Source of the DNA: RPQJ01 sp963754125
GTDB taxonomy: Bacteria; Pseudomonadota; Gammaproteobacteria; Steroidobacterales; Steroidobacteraceae
Reading direction: 5' to 3'
DNA length: 64,000 nt
Assembly (NCBI GenBank): GCA_963754125.1
Contig: CAVWEX010000001.1
Coordinates: 1-64,000 of the forward strand
Of the stretch, positions 51,184-60,499 are shown one piece after another. The translations under genes and the position numbers were made by a program. Positions within the stretch are counted from its first letter, which is position 1; each line of letters starts with the position of its first letter. The notes beneath the pieces are model-generated. The model did not search any database, was not told where the DNA came from, and worked only from the letters and a program-made list of their open reading frames with translations.

Positions 51184-52365
51184 TCACGCCGGATTGCCTC
51201 GTCGGGCGGCACGCAGCCTCCGCCACTGGCGGCGCATTGCCGCGCCGGCCGACGCCAGGAGGCCGCCGCCGAGCAGGGCGCCGGCGACGGGGAAGGACTT
51301 CGCCACCGTCACGACCACCTGGTCAGTGGTCGCCAGGGTGCCGTTGCTCACGGTCAGCCGGATCGTGTAGGCGCCCAGTTGATCGATCGCAGTGATGTCG
51401 AACGTGGGGGTCGCGGTGTCCGCTCCGACCAGCGCGGCCGCATTCGCCGGAGGGTCGCCGGAGGCAGGCTGGAACGAGAGGATTTCCCAGGAGTAGGTCA
51501 GGGCGAGGCTGGAGGGATCGCTGCTGCCGGTGCCATCGAGGGTCACGGTCGTGCCGTTCGCCACGAAGACGACCTCCTGGTCGGGTCCCGCGTTGGCAAC
51601 GGGCGCCGCGATGCTGGCGACTGTCACGAGCATCTGGTCCGAGGAGCTGAGGCTGCCGTTGTTTACCGTGAGCCGCAGGGTGTACTGGCCGAGCTGGTCG
51701 GCCGCGGTGACGGCAAATGATGGATTGACGGTGTCCGGGTTTGCCAGGACGACCTGGCTGGCGGGCGGGATGCCTGACGAGGGGACGAAGGACAGGATTT
51801 CCCAGGCATAGGTCAGTGGCAGGCTGGACGGATCGGAGCTGGCGCTGCCATTCAGCTGCACCGTCACGCCCGCCCCGCTGAAGCTGACGCCCTGGTCCGG
51901 GCCCGCATTGGCCACCGGGGGAGGGACGCCGGCCGTCACCGTGACGGTGTCCGTGCCGGTGCTGTCCGGGAAGGCGTCGGCGACCGTCAGGCGGATGACG
52001 TAGGAACCGGGGACGTCGGGCGTGAACGTCGGGTTGACCGTCGTCGCGCCGGACAGGCTGGCGCCTGATCCCGCGGGCCGGGCGTCGAATTCCCAGGAAT
52101 AGGCGAGGGTATCGCCGTCCGCGTCGGTACTGCCGCTGCCGTCCAGGTTAACCGGCGCCTGGGTGAACACGGTCCGATCCGGGCCTGCGTTCGCAACGGG
52201 AGCGCTGTTCTCGAGGTTCGTCCGGGGCGCGCCTGGTCCACCGTCGACGCAGCCGGAGGCCAGGGCCAGGGAGGCCAGGATAGCGACCAGCCCGGGCAGG
52301 CGCCAGGGACCAGCCCCGTGCTCCGCCGGCCTCCGGCCGCTTTGCGGAGAGAATCTAATGGTCAT
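51184..52365 (-). CDS. PKD-repeat lipoprotein with C-terminal membrane anchor
   Basis: A 393-residue surface protein. The lipobox LALASGC lies near residue 38. Three PKD/Ig-like repeats each start with ANAGPDQ-type sequence (PVANAGPDRTVF, PVANAGPDQGVSF, PVANAGPDQEVVF) and contain TLAYSWEF or LTYSWEI. The C-terminus has a short hydrophobic helix (PVAGALLGGGLLASAGAA) and an Arg-rich tail, a tripartite sorting-like end. ATG at 52365. Intact. It probably binds a ligand for the TonB receptor encoded downstream; that is inferred from the pairing. Bases 52366-52631 hold no gene. Confidence 0.8.
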   Translation of the reverse strand: MTIRFSPQSGRRPAEHGAGPWRLPGLVAILASLALASGCVDGGPGAPRTNLENSAPVANAGPDRTVFTQAPVNLDGSGSTDADGDTLAYSWEFDARPAGSGASLSGATTVNPTFTPDVPGSYVIRLTVADAFPDSTGTDTVTVTAGVPPPVANAGPDQGVSFSGAGVTVQLNGSASSDPSSLPLTYAWEILSFVPSSGIPPASQVVLANPDTVNPSFAVTAADQLGQYTLRLTVNNGSLSSSDQMLVTVASIAAPVANAGPDQEVVFVANGTTVTLDGTGSSDPSSLALTYSWEILSFQPASGDPPANAAALVGADTATPTFDITAIDQLGAYTIRLTVSNGTLATTDQVVVTVAKSFPVAGALLGGGLLASAGAAMRRQWRRLRAARRGNPA

Positions 52366-52631
52366 GGTTGTCGGCGCTCCAAGGCAGCGAACGAACATAG
52401 GGGTGGCATTATCATTATTCCCCGCGCAAGATCGGGTCAGCGGCACCGGGAGTCCTGGAGGATAGAGTGGGCAGTCCCCCCGGTGCCGCATTCCCTTTCT
52501 GTCCAATCGATCGCCGTCAGTCCTGACCGCTGTCGATGGGCATATTTCGACCGGCCTGCCAGGCAGGTATTTCCCCCGCCACCCGGCACGCCGGCTCAAT
52601 CTTCACGACCTTCACGCTGAGCTGGACGGTC

Positions 52632-53558
52632 CTACGCCGCGCTGGCTTCAGCGGTTGTTCCGGTGTCCGGCTGGGGCGTCCTGAAGACCGCCACGGCGGC
52701 GGCTCCGAATACCAGCAACACGCAGAGCATGACGAGGCTGTACTCCAGCGGCTTGACCCAGACTTCCGGGTACAGGCCCCAGCGGGAGAACCCTTCGATG
52801 GGCAGCCAGAGGATGTTTCCCGTGGGAATGGCGTAGCGGAATGCGGGCCCGACACCGCGGATCTTCACCAGCTTGCCGACCAGGTAGATGCCCCAGGCCA
52901 GGAATCCCAGCGTGATCAGCATCGCCGCCGTGGAGTCGTAGCGGATGAGGCGCGGGTCGTTGATCGTGATCGCGCAGAGGTAGATGAACCAGATCAGGAA
53001 CACGGTCTCGATGGCCGTGGTCCGCGCGTGCTGCCGCTGGTAGCCGGGCGTCATGCGGCCCGGGCGCAGCCGGAAGTTCCGGTGAAACCACATGAACATC
53101 CGGCAGCGGGTGTCCTTGTTGGCACCGAAGAAGATCAGCAGGACGATCACGATCAGGGACGTGGCCTGGATCATGAGCAGCCCGGGCATCAGGATCGGGA
53201 TGCCGTTGTCGGTGACCGGCTCGAGCTTCAGCCACTTGCCGAAGTAGTGCCACGTCCACTCGAAGAAGCCCACCCAGATCAGGTTTCCCCCGAGGTAGCC
53301 CAGCAGCGTCGCCTGGTTCTCGGACCTGCTGAGCCCCGCCCAGACCAGGCAAACCCCGGCGGTTCCCAGGGCCATCGAAACCGCGGTGTCGAGGAGGGCG
53401 TTGCCGGCCGTTATCTGCCATTGCAAAACGACCAGGGTGTGGCCCAGCGCCAGCCCGCAGAAAACCGTGAGCAGGCACAGCAGGGCGCTGACGGCGGGCT
53501 TGTCGATGTCGAGTGCAAGGCGGGGCATCGGGATTATGTACTTTTCGCGCTCGGCCAT
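52632..53558 (-). CDS. Polytopic membrane protein of unknown function
   Basis: A 308-residue protein with about eight membrane segments, for example ALLCLLTVFCGLALGHTLVVL, LGTAGVCLVWAGL, LIVIVLLIFFGAN, ALLITLGFLAWGIYLV-type and VMLCVLLVFGAAAVAVF. Loops carry NLIWVGFFEWTWHYF and YAIPTGNILWLPIEGFSRWG, which look conserved. I do not recognise the family; the WTWHYF segment recalls lipid-handling membrane proteins but nothing catalytic is clear. ATG 53558 is preferred. Divergent from the LytTR regulator, 151 bases apart. Intact. Confidence 0.7.
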   Translation of the reverse strand: MAEREKYIIPMPRLALDIDKPAVSALLCLLTVFCGLALGHTLVVLQWQITAGNALLDTAVSMALGTAGVCLVWAGLSRSENQATLLGYLGGNLIWVGFFEWTWHYFGKWLKLEPVTDNGIPILMPGLLMIQATSLIVIVLLIFFGANKDTRCRMFMWFHRNFRLRPGRMTPGYQRQHARTTAIETVFLIWFIYLCAITINDPRLIRYDSTAAMLITLGFLAWGIYLVGKLVKIRGVGPAFRYAIPTGNILWLPIEGFSRWGLYPEVWVKPLEYSLVMLCVLLVFGAAAVAVFRTPQPDTGTTAEASAA

Positions 53559-53709
53559 GGGTTTCCGGAGAGCGGCCATGAAACCGGCACGCCGCACCCC
53601 CTGCAAGTGGCTTCGCCCGGAAAGTTCCCGGACGTGCCGGAAACTTCCCCGATGCCGGTTCGGGATGCACGAAATGGACCTCGCGTGGCGCGAGTGCTAA
53701 GGTCAATTG

Positions 53710-54714
53710 ATGTTTGGCAAGGGGCAACTGGCGGCCGCCGCGGACGACCCCATCGGGAGTCCGCCCGATGCGACCGGCGGGCGCTGGCTGCCGTTCCGGG
53801 ACTGGGACTGGCGGCACTTCCTGTTCTACGTGGGATTTCCCGGGGCCATAGCCACCTACGCGGCGCTGAACAACTGGACCATCCTGCAGATTTCCGGTTA
53901 CCAGACGACCCTCGCCTTCTACGCCGGCCATTCATTCCTGCCCTGGTGGACCAGCGCGGGCGCCACGGGCCTGTGCATGCGCCTCCTGAAGCCCTGGAGG
54001 CCGCCGCAGCTGGTGCTGCTCGGCCTGGGCAGTTTCGTCGCCTGCCTGGTCGTCCTGCCCTATTCGAACTGGCTGACGGAGTACTTCGCCGTCGGCTGGG
54101 TGAGGGGTGACCCGGACGGCCGCCTCTCCGCCTCGCACATCTACAGCCAGATCGGGTTCTGGACCTTCACGGCCCGGGCGACGGTCATCTGGATCATCGC
54201 CAACGTCGTGTTCGACCGCTTCCTCGGCCTGCCGCGGTATCGCTACGATACGGCGCCCGTCGCGGGGCACGGTCCCGCGTTGCCGGCGACGGATGTGTCC
54301 CTGACGGTCCCGCCGTTGCCGCCGCCGGACGCGGCCACCGCGGAACCCCGGCAGGCGGGGACCGGGGACGGGTCCCTGCGGTTCCTGCAACGGCTGCCGG
54401 CCACCGTCACGCCGGACGAGGTCGTGGCGCTGAAGGCGGAGCAGCATTACATCAAGGTCTACACGGCCAGCCGCTCCTTCATGACCCTGTACCGGTTCAG
54501 CGATGCCGTGGCTGAGATGGACGCCGGCGCGGGTCAGCAGGTGCACCGCTCCTACTGGGTGCGGTCCGCCGCGATCCGCGCCGTCCGGCGGGAAGGCGGC
54601 AAGTATTCGGTGGAACTCGCCAGTGGGCTTCTGGTGCCGATCAGCGCGGCGAACCGGGGCCTGATTCGCGAGCTCGCGAGGACCCGCGGCATTCCCGTTC
54701 ATCCGCCGCTCTGA
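53710..54714 (+). CDS. Membrane-bound LytTR transcriptional regulator
   Basis: A 334-residue protein. The N-terminal half has four membrane helices (HFLFYVGFPGAIATYAAL, TLAFYAGHSFLPWW, LVLLGLGSFVACLVVL, ATVIWIIANVVFDRF); a Pro/Ala-rich linker leads to a C-terminal LytTR DNA-binding domain (DEVVALKAEQHYIKVYTASRSF, QVHRSYWVRSAAIRAVRREGGKYSVEL). No receiver domain is present, so the membrane part must sense the signal. ATG 53710 follows a TTG that would add one residue. Intact. The divergent neighbour at 52632-53558 is the most likely target or partner. Confidence 0.85.
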   Translation: MFGKGQLAAAADDPIGSPPDATGGRWLPFRDWDWRHFLFYVGFPGAIATYAALNNWTILQISGYQTTLAFYAGHSFLPWWTSAGATGLCMRLLKPWRPPQLVLLGLGSFVACLVVLPYSNWLTEYFAVGWVRGDPDGRLSASHIYSQIGFWTFTARATVIWIIANVVFDRFLGLPRYRYDTAPVAGHGPALPATDVSLTVPPLPPPDAATAEPRQAGTGDGSLRFLQRLPATVTPDEVVALKAEQHYIKVYTASRSFMTLYRFSDAVAEMDAGAGQQVHRSYWVRSAAIRAVRREGGKYSVELASGLLVPISAANRGLIRELARTRGIPVHPPL

Positions 54715-54795
54715 GCGGTTGCGCGTGGCAATGTCCCGGGCTCGGGACTAACATCACGGCCCGCAACCGGGGCCTGGTGCCCCAGGGCAGGCACC

Positions 54796-57219
54796 ATGAC
54801 CCGCACCACTGCTTACCGGATTCGATCGCCGTGGCTGCTGCTTGCGGTCGTCGTGTTCGCCACCGGCTGCGACTCCCCGCAGGAGAAGGCCGCCGGCCAC
54901 CTCGAGACTGCCCGGCAGTACTACGAAGCCGGCGACCTGGTGCGTGCCAAGCTCGAGGTGCGCAACACCCTGCAGATCGATCCCAGAAGCGCCAGGGCGC
55001 GGTACCTGATGGCCCTGATCATCGAGCGGGACGAGGATTACCCCGGCGTGCTGGCCAATCTGCAGATGGCCGTCGAGGCCGACCCGAAGTACGTGGATGC
55101 GCGGGTCAAACTCGGCAACTACTACGCTGTTGGCCGGAAGGTCGCCGAGACCCGCGAGCAGGCCGATGCCGCCATGGCGCTGGCGCCGAACAGCCCCTCG
55201 GTAAGGCTGCTCAATGCCTGGGCGTTCTACGTGGCCGGCGAGCGCGACAAGGCCCGCGACGAAGGCCGCAACGCGCTGCGGCTCGATCCGAAGCGTCGCG
55301 ATGCCGTCACCCTCGTGGCAAGCCTGTACGCGGAGGAAGGCCGCTTCGAGGAGGCCCTCGGCGTGGTCGACGAGGGCATCAAGGCCGTCAGCAGCGACGA
55401 CGCCGAACACCTGCGGCGGGTGCGCGTGACCCTGCTCCTCCAGGCGGACCAGTCAGCGGCGGCAGAACAGGAACTGAGGCTCCTGGCCGAGAATCACCCC
55501 GGGTCGCCCGCCTATGACATCGCGCTGGCGCGGCTTTTCGTTTCCCAGAACCGGATTGTTGAGGCCGAGGACCGCATCCGGTCACTGATCGTTCGCGATC
55601 CGGACGACGCGGCGTGGCGCGTGCAACTGGCCGGACTGCTGGTCAGTGAAGGCAAGCTTGGCGATGCGGAGGCCACGCTGAAGCAGGCGGTCCGGGAGAA
55701 CCCGGATTCCGGCGCGATGCGCTTTGCCCTCGCGGGCTTCTACGAGACCAACCAGCGCCCGGGCGACGCCCTCGGGATCTATTCGGCGATGGCCGGCGCC
55801 GATCCGGCAACGGACGAGTCCCTGGCCGCCCGCAACCGGGTCGTCGCCCTGACGGCGCGCACCGACGAAAAGAAGGCGCGGGCTCTCCTGAAGGAGATCC
55901 TGGTCGATGCCCCCACCAACGTGGACGCGCTGATCTTCCGGGCAGCCTTCAGCCTCCAGGACGACAAACCCGGCGAGGCCATTGCGGACCTCCGCTCGGC
56001 TCTGGTGAGGCAGCCCGATTCCGAGCGTGCTCTCCTGCTCCTGGCCAGAACCTACGTGCGCAGCGGCGACCCGGCCCTTGCCGAGGACGCCTACCGGCGG
56101 CTCCTGACGGTCAATCCTTCCAGCAGCGCGGGCCGCCGGGAACTCGCCGCCGTCGTCAGCGGCCGTGGCGAGCTCGGCGAGGCGGAGGAATTGCTGCGCG
56201 AGGCGCTCCAGCTGGCGCCAGGCGACGAGGCGTCATCCGGTGACCTCGTGGCGGCGCTCATGGGCCAGGGCGATCTCGCGGGCGCCGAGGCGGAAGCCCG
56301 GCGAATGGCCAGTCTCGAACCCGGGTCGGCCCTGGCCAACTACCAGCTCGGCGTGGCCCTGCAACTCCAGAAGAACGAGGACCAGGCCATTGCAGCCTAC
56401 AAACAGGCGCTGAAGCAGAGCCCCCTGGCCGATCAGCCCCTGACCGATCTGGTGCTCCTGCTGGCACGGACGGGCAGGCGGGCCGAAGCCGAGGCCTACC
56501 TCGACCAGCACCTGGAGTCGAACCCCGGCCACGTGACGGCCAGGATCCTGCTTGCCACGGTCTACCGGGACAGTGGCCGGGCTGACGCGGCGCGCGAGAC
56601 GCTCCGGGACATCGTCGCCACCCGTCCGGACGCGGTCGGCGCCTACATCGTGCTTGCGGGCCTCTATCCGCCGGATTCCGCCGAGCGGCTCTCGGCGCTG
56701 GCGGAGGCCCATGCGCGCAATCCCGCCGATCCCCGGATCGGCCTCGCCCTGGGTGCCGCGCACGAACGGCGGCAGGCGTACGAGGATGCCATCCGCGTCT
56801 ACGACGAAGTGCTCGCGGCGGGCGTCCGCAATGACTACATCGTGAACAACCTGGCCGTCCTCCTCCTGGATGTCCGGTCGGACAAGGCCAGCCATGCGCG
56901 CGCACTGAAGCTGGCCGAGGGCTTCGCCGAGGGTGCCACGCATCCCTTCAACCTGGCCGTGCTCGGCTGGGCCTACTACCGCAACGGCGAGTACGGCAAC
57001 GCTACCCGGTTCCTCGAGCGGGCGGTCGCCGCGAGTCCTGACGTGAGCCCCCAGCTGCGCTATTACCTTGGAATGGCCTACCTGAAGTCCGGCAATACCG
57101 CCGGCGCGCAGCGGGAGCTGAAGCTGGCCGTCGAGTCGGCGGTGGCCAAGGGGACCCTTTTCACTGGCCTGGACACCGCCCGGTCGACGTTGCAGTCATT
57201 GCAGGAGCAGCCGGGCTAA
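54796..57219 (+). CDS. prsT: PrsT, PEP-CTERM system TPR-repeat lipoprotein
   Basis: An 807-residue lipoprotein (lipobox ATGC in LAVVVFATGCDSPQEKA) of almost uninterrupted TPR repeats: for example AKLEVRNTLQIDPRSARARYL, AEDAYRRLLTVNPSSSAGR and LANYQLGVALQLQKNEDQAI. PrsT marks exosortase A/PEP-CTERM loci with extracellular polysaccharide. No EPS gene or exosortase lies in this window. ATG at 54796. A GTGGCA/TAACAT pair separated by 18 bases lies at 54725-54754. Intact. Followed by the PEP-CTERM target genes. Confidence 0.88.
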   Translation: MTRTTAYRIRSPWLLLAVVVFATGCDSPQEKAAGHLETARQYYEAGDLVRAKLEVRNTLQIDPRSARARYLMALIIERDEDYPGVLANLQMAVEADPKYVDARVKLGNYYAVGRKVAETREQADAAMALAPNSPSVRLLNAWAFYVAGERDKARDEGRNALRLDPKRRDAVTLVASLYAEEGRFEEALGVVDEGIKAVSSDDAEHLRRVRVTLLLQADQSAAAEQELRLLAENHPGSPAYDIALARLFVSQNRIVEAEDRIRSLIVRDPDDAAWRVQLAGLLVSEGKLGDAEATLKQAVRENPDSGAMRFALAGFYETNQRPGDALGIYSAMAGADPATDESLAARNRVVALTARTDEKKARALLKEILVDAPTNVDALIFRAAFSLQDDKPGEAIADLRSALVRQPDSERALLLLARTYVRSGDPALAEDAYRRLLTVNPSSSAGRRELAAVVSGRGELGEAEELLREALQLAPGDEASSGDLVAALMGQGDLAGAEAEARRMASLEPGSALANYQLGVALQLQKNEDQAIAAYKQALKQSPLADQPLTDLVLLLARTGRRAEAEAYLDQHLESNPGHVTARILLATVYRDSGRADAARETLRDIVATRPDAVGAYIVLAGLYPPDSAERLSALAEAHARNPADPRIGLALGAAHERRQAYEDAIRVYDEVLAAGVRNDYIVNNLAVLLLDVRSDKASHARALKLAEGFAEGATHPFNLAVLGWAYYRNGEYGNATRFLERAVAASPDVSPQLRYYLGMAYLKSGNTAGAQRELKLAVESAVAKGTLFTGLDTARSTLQSLQEQPG

Positions 57220-57303
57220 GCAGGGCCTCCAGGGCGCGCCGCCGCGGCGCCGGGCAACGGCGCTTATGTTGAAAAGGACTTCCCCGGCGGATGGAAGTGT
57301 GCG

Positions 57304-57412
57304 TATATTCGCCGCGTCTGGTCCACAACGAGAAAAGCCGGACCCGGTAACACCGGGCTTCGGCAGGCGACGGATCTGCTCTCAGGCTGAGGATAGCCAG
57401 AGTGGGGAGCAC
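57304..57412 (+). promoter_or_regulatory. Shared promoter and 5' leader element, copy A
   Basis: TATATT at 57304-57309, a hairpin CCCGGT-AAC-ACCGGG at 57343-57357, the block GCTCTCAGGCTGAGGATAG at 57378-57396, and GGGGAGCAC at 57404-57412. The same order recurs upstream of two paralogues (59366-59467 and, on the minus strand, 62363-62451). It lies in the 308-base gap 57220-57527, which has no gene. Confidence 0.65.
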
Positions 57413-57527
57413 GAAGGTCACGATCCGGGGCCGTTTACTTGGGGCCAGGCCGAGGCGTCTTCCGTTGTCGCTTGTTTGCGACGGTAGCCGCGTGGGGAAC
57501 TCAGCCATACACACTCTGGAGTACATA

Positions 57528-58460
57528 ATGAAAAAGCTACTTGCCGGGCTCGTGCTCAGCGCCTTCGCTGGCCCAGCCTTCTCCCAAAGCGTCATCTCCT
57601 TTGACGTGGTTTTCGACACGGTCTACGAGGCCTCCGGTGCCTTCGGCCCGACCCTGACTCCGGTGCAACCCGGGCCCTTCAACGCTGGCCCGATCGCGGC
57701 GCCCAATCTCACCGCGACAGTAACCCTGAGTTCGGTGGCCAGTGGCACCCAGCTGACCAATGCCAACGGGGCACTCAACCAGATCACGCTGAACGGGAGC
57801 TTCTCCACCACGAGCGGCTACTCCCCGTCCAACGGCTGGTCGACGCACACCTTCAACAACGCCACCTACGACCTCTACAAGCCGAACAGCTACTTTGCCC
57901 TGGACTTCGTGTCGAGCCCGACGGACTGGCCGATCTTCACGGCAACGGCGGCGAACGGCACGTTGTCTGATCAAGGCCCCGCGTCGATCTACGGCGGAAC
58001 CTGCCCGACCTTCAGCTTCCCGGGTGTGAACTGCGCCAGTGCCCAGTCGGCGGGGACCGGTAACGGCACCAGCCCGGCCGCCCTCTTTGCCCCCGGTACG
58101 CAGATCTACAACGGCTCGGCCGTGTTCCCGACTCTGGCCAATGCCGGCAATTACGCGCTCATTGGTGGTTCCTACAGCCAGACCAACGCGGGATCCGGCC
58201 TCGGCTTCGAGAACGGCATGGACGCCTTCGCCTTTCAGGGCGTGCTGGACACCGCCAACACGCAGGGCCTGGGCGCGTCCCAGCCCTACCTGGACGGCGT
58301 GAACGGTTACCCGGGCAAGGTCCGGTTCCTGACCTTCTCGACGTCGGGCAACACCGCCTACATGGTCGAGGGGCACATCGTTCCGGTGCCTGCTGCCGTG
58401 TGGCTGTTCGGCTCCGCGCTGGGGATCCTCGGCTACGCGCGTCGTCGCGCAACGGCCTAG
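57528..58460 (+). CDS. PEP-CTERM exported protein, paralogue 1
   Basis: A 310-residue protein: signal peptide MKKLLAGLVLSAFAGPAFS, a body opening VISFDVVFDTVYEASGAF and rich in Asn, Thr, Gly and Ser, and a C-terminal sorting signal VPVPAAVWLFGSALGILG plus YARRR. The last part (PxP motif, hydrophobic helix, Arg cluster) is the exosortase recognition tail. Function of the body is unknown; the paralogues at 59532 and 62279 share it. ATG at 57528 has CTGGAG upstream. Intact, followed by a terminator at 58516. Confidence 0.88.
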   Translation: MKKLLAGLVLSAFAGPAFSQSVISFDVVFDTVYEASGAFGPTLTPVQPGPFNAGPIAAPNLTATVTLSSVASGTQLTNANGALNQITLNGSFSTTSGYSPSNGWSTHTFNNATYDLYKPNSYFALDFVSSPTDWPIFTATAANGTLSDQGPASIYGGTCPTFSFPGVNCASAQSAGTGNGTSPAALFAPGTQIYNGSAVFPTLANAGNYALIGGSYSQTNAGSGLGFENGMDAFAFQGVLDTANTQGLGASQPYLDGVNGYPGKVRFLTFSTSGNTAYMVEGHIVPVPAAVWLFGSALGILGYARRRATA

Positions 58461-58515
58461 GTTTCACGCGGCTCGTCCCCAGCTCCGGGGATCGACCGTG
58501 CTTAAGCGACAAGGG

Positions 58516-58545
58516 AAAAGGGGCCTGCACGCGCAGGCCCCTTTT
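58516..58545 (+). terminator. Rho-independent terminator
   Basis: Stem AAAAGGGGCCTGC / GCAGGCCCCTTTT with loop ACGC, ending in T-run, 56 bases after the paralogue 1 stop. Confidence 0.9.
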
Positions 58546-58608
58546 CTCGAAGTCCTGGTTTCCCGGTCGGCCCGGCTCCCGTACTGTGAACTACCTGAGG
58601 AGTAGCCA

Positions 58609-59313
58609 ATGCGCCCGGCACATGCCGCGGTTGCTGCAGTAGCGGTCGCCTTCTGCGCCAACCCTGCCCACGCCGTCAGCTTTTCCAATATCAACGGAAT
58701 CAGCGTCGAGTTCCCGGCCGGTGCCCTCTCGTTCGCCGACGAGCTCGTGGACTTCTCGCCCGGGATCGTCTTCGACGCGGCGCGGGGCCTGACCATTCCC
58801 CTGGCTCCCTACCTGGACGGCGGCAACGCGCTGGGCGCGCCGGACATGGACCTCCTGCAGTCACTCAGCTGCTTCGACGGCACGCCAACGACCCAGGACT
58901 GCCGGTTTGCTTCCCTCGGGTCCGGCGGGTCGCTGACGGTCCGGTTCACGGACAACCTGCTGACGGGCAGCGGGACCCCGGCCCCCGACCTGTGGGTCTT
59001 CGAGGCCGGTCCCGCCGACCTGACTTTCGTGGATGTCAGTGCCGATGGCAGCAGCTGGTTCGCCGTCGGCACGATTGCCGGCTTCACGGGCGTGGACCTC
59101 GATGCCTTCGGCTTCGGCGCCAGCGACCTCTTTGCCTTCGTGCGCCTCCGCGACGCCCCCGGCGGGCAGTCCAGCGGCGACACGCTCGGGGTGGATGTCG
59201 ATGCCATTGGCGCGATCAGTACGGCCAGCCCGGTACCCCTGCCGGCCTCGGGCCTGCTTCTGGGTTCCGCCCTGCTGGCGCTGGCCCGCCAGCGCAGCCG
59301 CAGCGGCCGCTGA
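58609..59313 (+). CDS. PEP-CTERM exported protein, unrelated family
   Basis: A 234-residue protein: signal MRPAHAAVAAVAVAFCANPAHA, a beta-rich body with DFSPGIVFDAARG, LDGGNALGAPDMDLLQSL, DLWVFEAGPADLTFVDVS and LFAFVRLRDAPGG, and the C-terminal signal VPLPASGLLLGSALLALARQ followed by RSRSGR. The body recalls the hyalin-like or lectin-like sandwiches of PEP-CTERM proteins, but I do not recognise a family. It lacks the leader element of its neighbours; CTGAGGAG serves as ribosome-binding site. Intact. Confidence 0.82.
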   Translation: MRPAHAAVAAVAVAFCANPAHAVSFSNINGISVEFPAGALSFADELVDFSPGIVFDAARGLTIPLAPYLDGGNALGAPDMDLLQSLSCFDGTPTTQDCRFASLGSGGSLTVRFTDNLLTGSGTPAPDLWVFEAGPADLTFVDVSADGSSWFAVGTIAGFTGVDLDAFGFGASDLFAFVRLRDAPGGQSSGDTLGVDVDAIGAISTASPVPLPASGLLLGSALLALARQRSRSGR

Positions 59314-59365
59314 CCCGGCCCCGGCCGCGGGAGAAATTGCCGCGGACCGCGCCTGGAGTTTCGCG

Positions 59366-59467
59366 TATATTATTTCGGCTGCCTGACTACGCCGACCCGG
59401 GCATCTGCCCGGGGGAATACCACGATCCGCTCTCACGCTGAGGATAGAGACGGTTTCTGGGGCACTG
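59366..59467 (+). promoter_or_regulatory. Shared promoter and 5' leader element, copy B
   Basis: TATATT at 59366-59371, hairpin CCCGGGC-ATCT-GCCCGGG at 59396-59413, block GCTCTCACGCTGAGGATAG at 59429-59447, then GGGGCACTG at 59459-59467. It sits in the 218-base gap upstream of paralogue 2. Confidence 0.65.
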
Positions 59468-59531
59468 GGTAACGATCACCGGGAATTCCGCAAAAGAACA
59501 AGTCGTTTCCGCGAATCCGGAGGTCTGTGTC

Positions 59532-60477
59532 ATGAAGAAGGTTCTAGCTGGGCTGGTGCTCGCTGCGTCCGCGGGCGTCACCAACGCCCAGAGCGTCATC
59601 GCATTCGACGTGGTTTTCGACCAGGTTTACGAGGCGTCGGGCGCGTTTACGCCGAACCTCAAGGCTGTGGAGCCAGGACCCTTCAGCGCCACGATTCCGC
59701 CGGTGGAGCTCACGGGCCGGGTGGTGCTGAGCGCCGTTCCCGGCGGGACCCAGCTCACCAACGCCGGTGGAGCCCTGAACCAGATCACGCTGAACGGCAG
59801 CTTCTCGACGCAGAGCGGCTTCTCGCCGTCCAACGGCTGGTCCGTCCACAGCTTCGACAACGCGGTCTTCAATCTCTACAAGCCCGGCAGTTACCTGGCC
59901 ATCGACGCGGCAACCAACCCCAACGACTGGCCGGTCTTCTCGGCGACCAGCACCAACGGCACGCTGTCTGACCACGGCCCCGCTTCGAACTACGGTGGCA
60001 GCTGTCCGTTCACCGCCGGCTGCCTGAGCGCCGCGTCGGCGGGCACGCCCGACGGGACGGCGCCCTATGACCTCTTCGATGCCGGGACGCCCGTCTTCCT
60101 GGGCACGGCCCTGTTTCCGGCCAGCTTCAGGAATTCCGGGAATTACCCCCTGGCCTCGGGTTCGGCGACCCAGACGAACGCCGTCCACGGGCCTCGGCTT
60201 CGATAACGGCATGGATGCCTTCGCCCTGCAGGGCGTCCTCGACGTGACGAATTCCCAGGGCAATGGCGCTTCCCAGCTTTACCCGGATGGCGTCGGCGGC
60301 CGTCCGGGCATCGTCCGCGTTGCAACCTTCTCCAGCACGGGCAATACGGTTTACGTGGTCGAGGGCCGCGTGGTCTACACGACCCCGGTACCGGGGCCGG
60401 CCACGGGCTGGCTGCTGGCTACGGCTGTTGGAGTCGCGGTTCCGGTGCTGCGCAGGCGCCGACGACCGCCCGGCTGA
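59532..60477 (+). CDS. PEP-CTERM exported protein, paralogue 2 (frameshifted)
   Basis: About 314 residues: signal MKKVLAGLVLAASAGVTNA, body opening VIAFDVVFDQVYEASGAFTP, and a sorting end TPVPGPATGWLLATAVGVAV plus PVLRRRRR. It matches paralogue 1 block by block (QITLNGSFST, SPSNGWS, DNGMDAFALQGVLD). One extra base near 60195 separates the last 95 residues. Body function unknown. A shared leader lies upstream. Confidence 0.82.
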
Positions 60478-60499
60478 CCACAGGCTGGCGGCGGTCCCG

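Noticed and set aside
57378..57412. Possible glycine riboswitch tail
   Set aside because: CTCTCAGG...GGATAGCCAGAG resembles the end of a glycine aptamer, but copies B and C have CTCTCACG and lack the upstream CCGAAGG core, and the downstream genes are not glycine genes.
57220..59531. Sigma-54 promoters for PEP-CTERM genes
   Set aside because: Some PEP-CTERM loci use RpoN, but no TGGCAC-N5-TTGC type site was seen; the shared TATATT is the better candidate.
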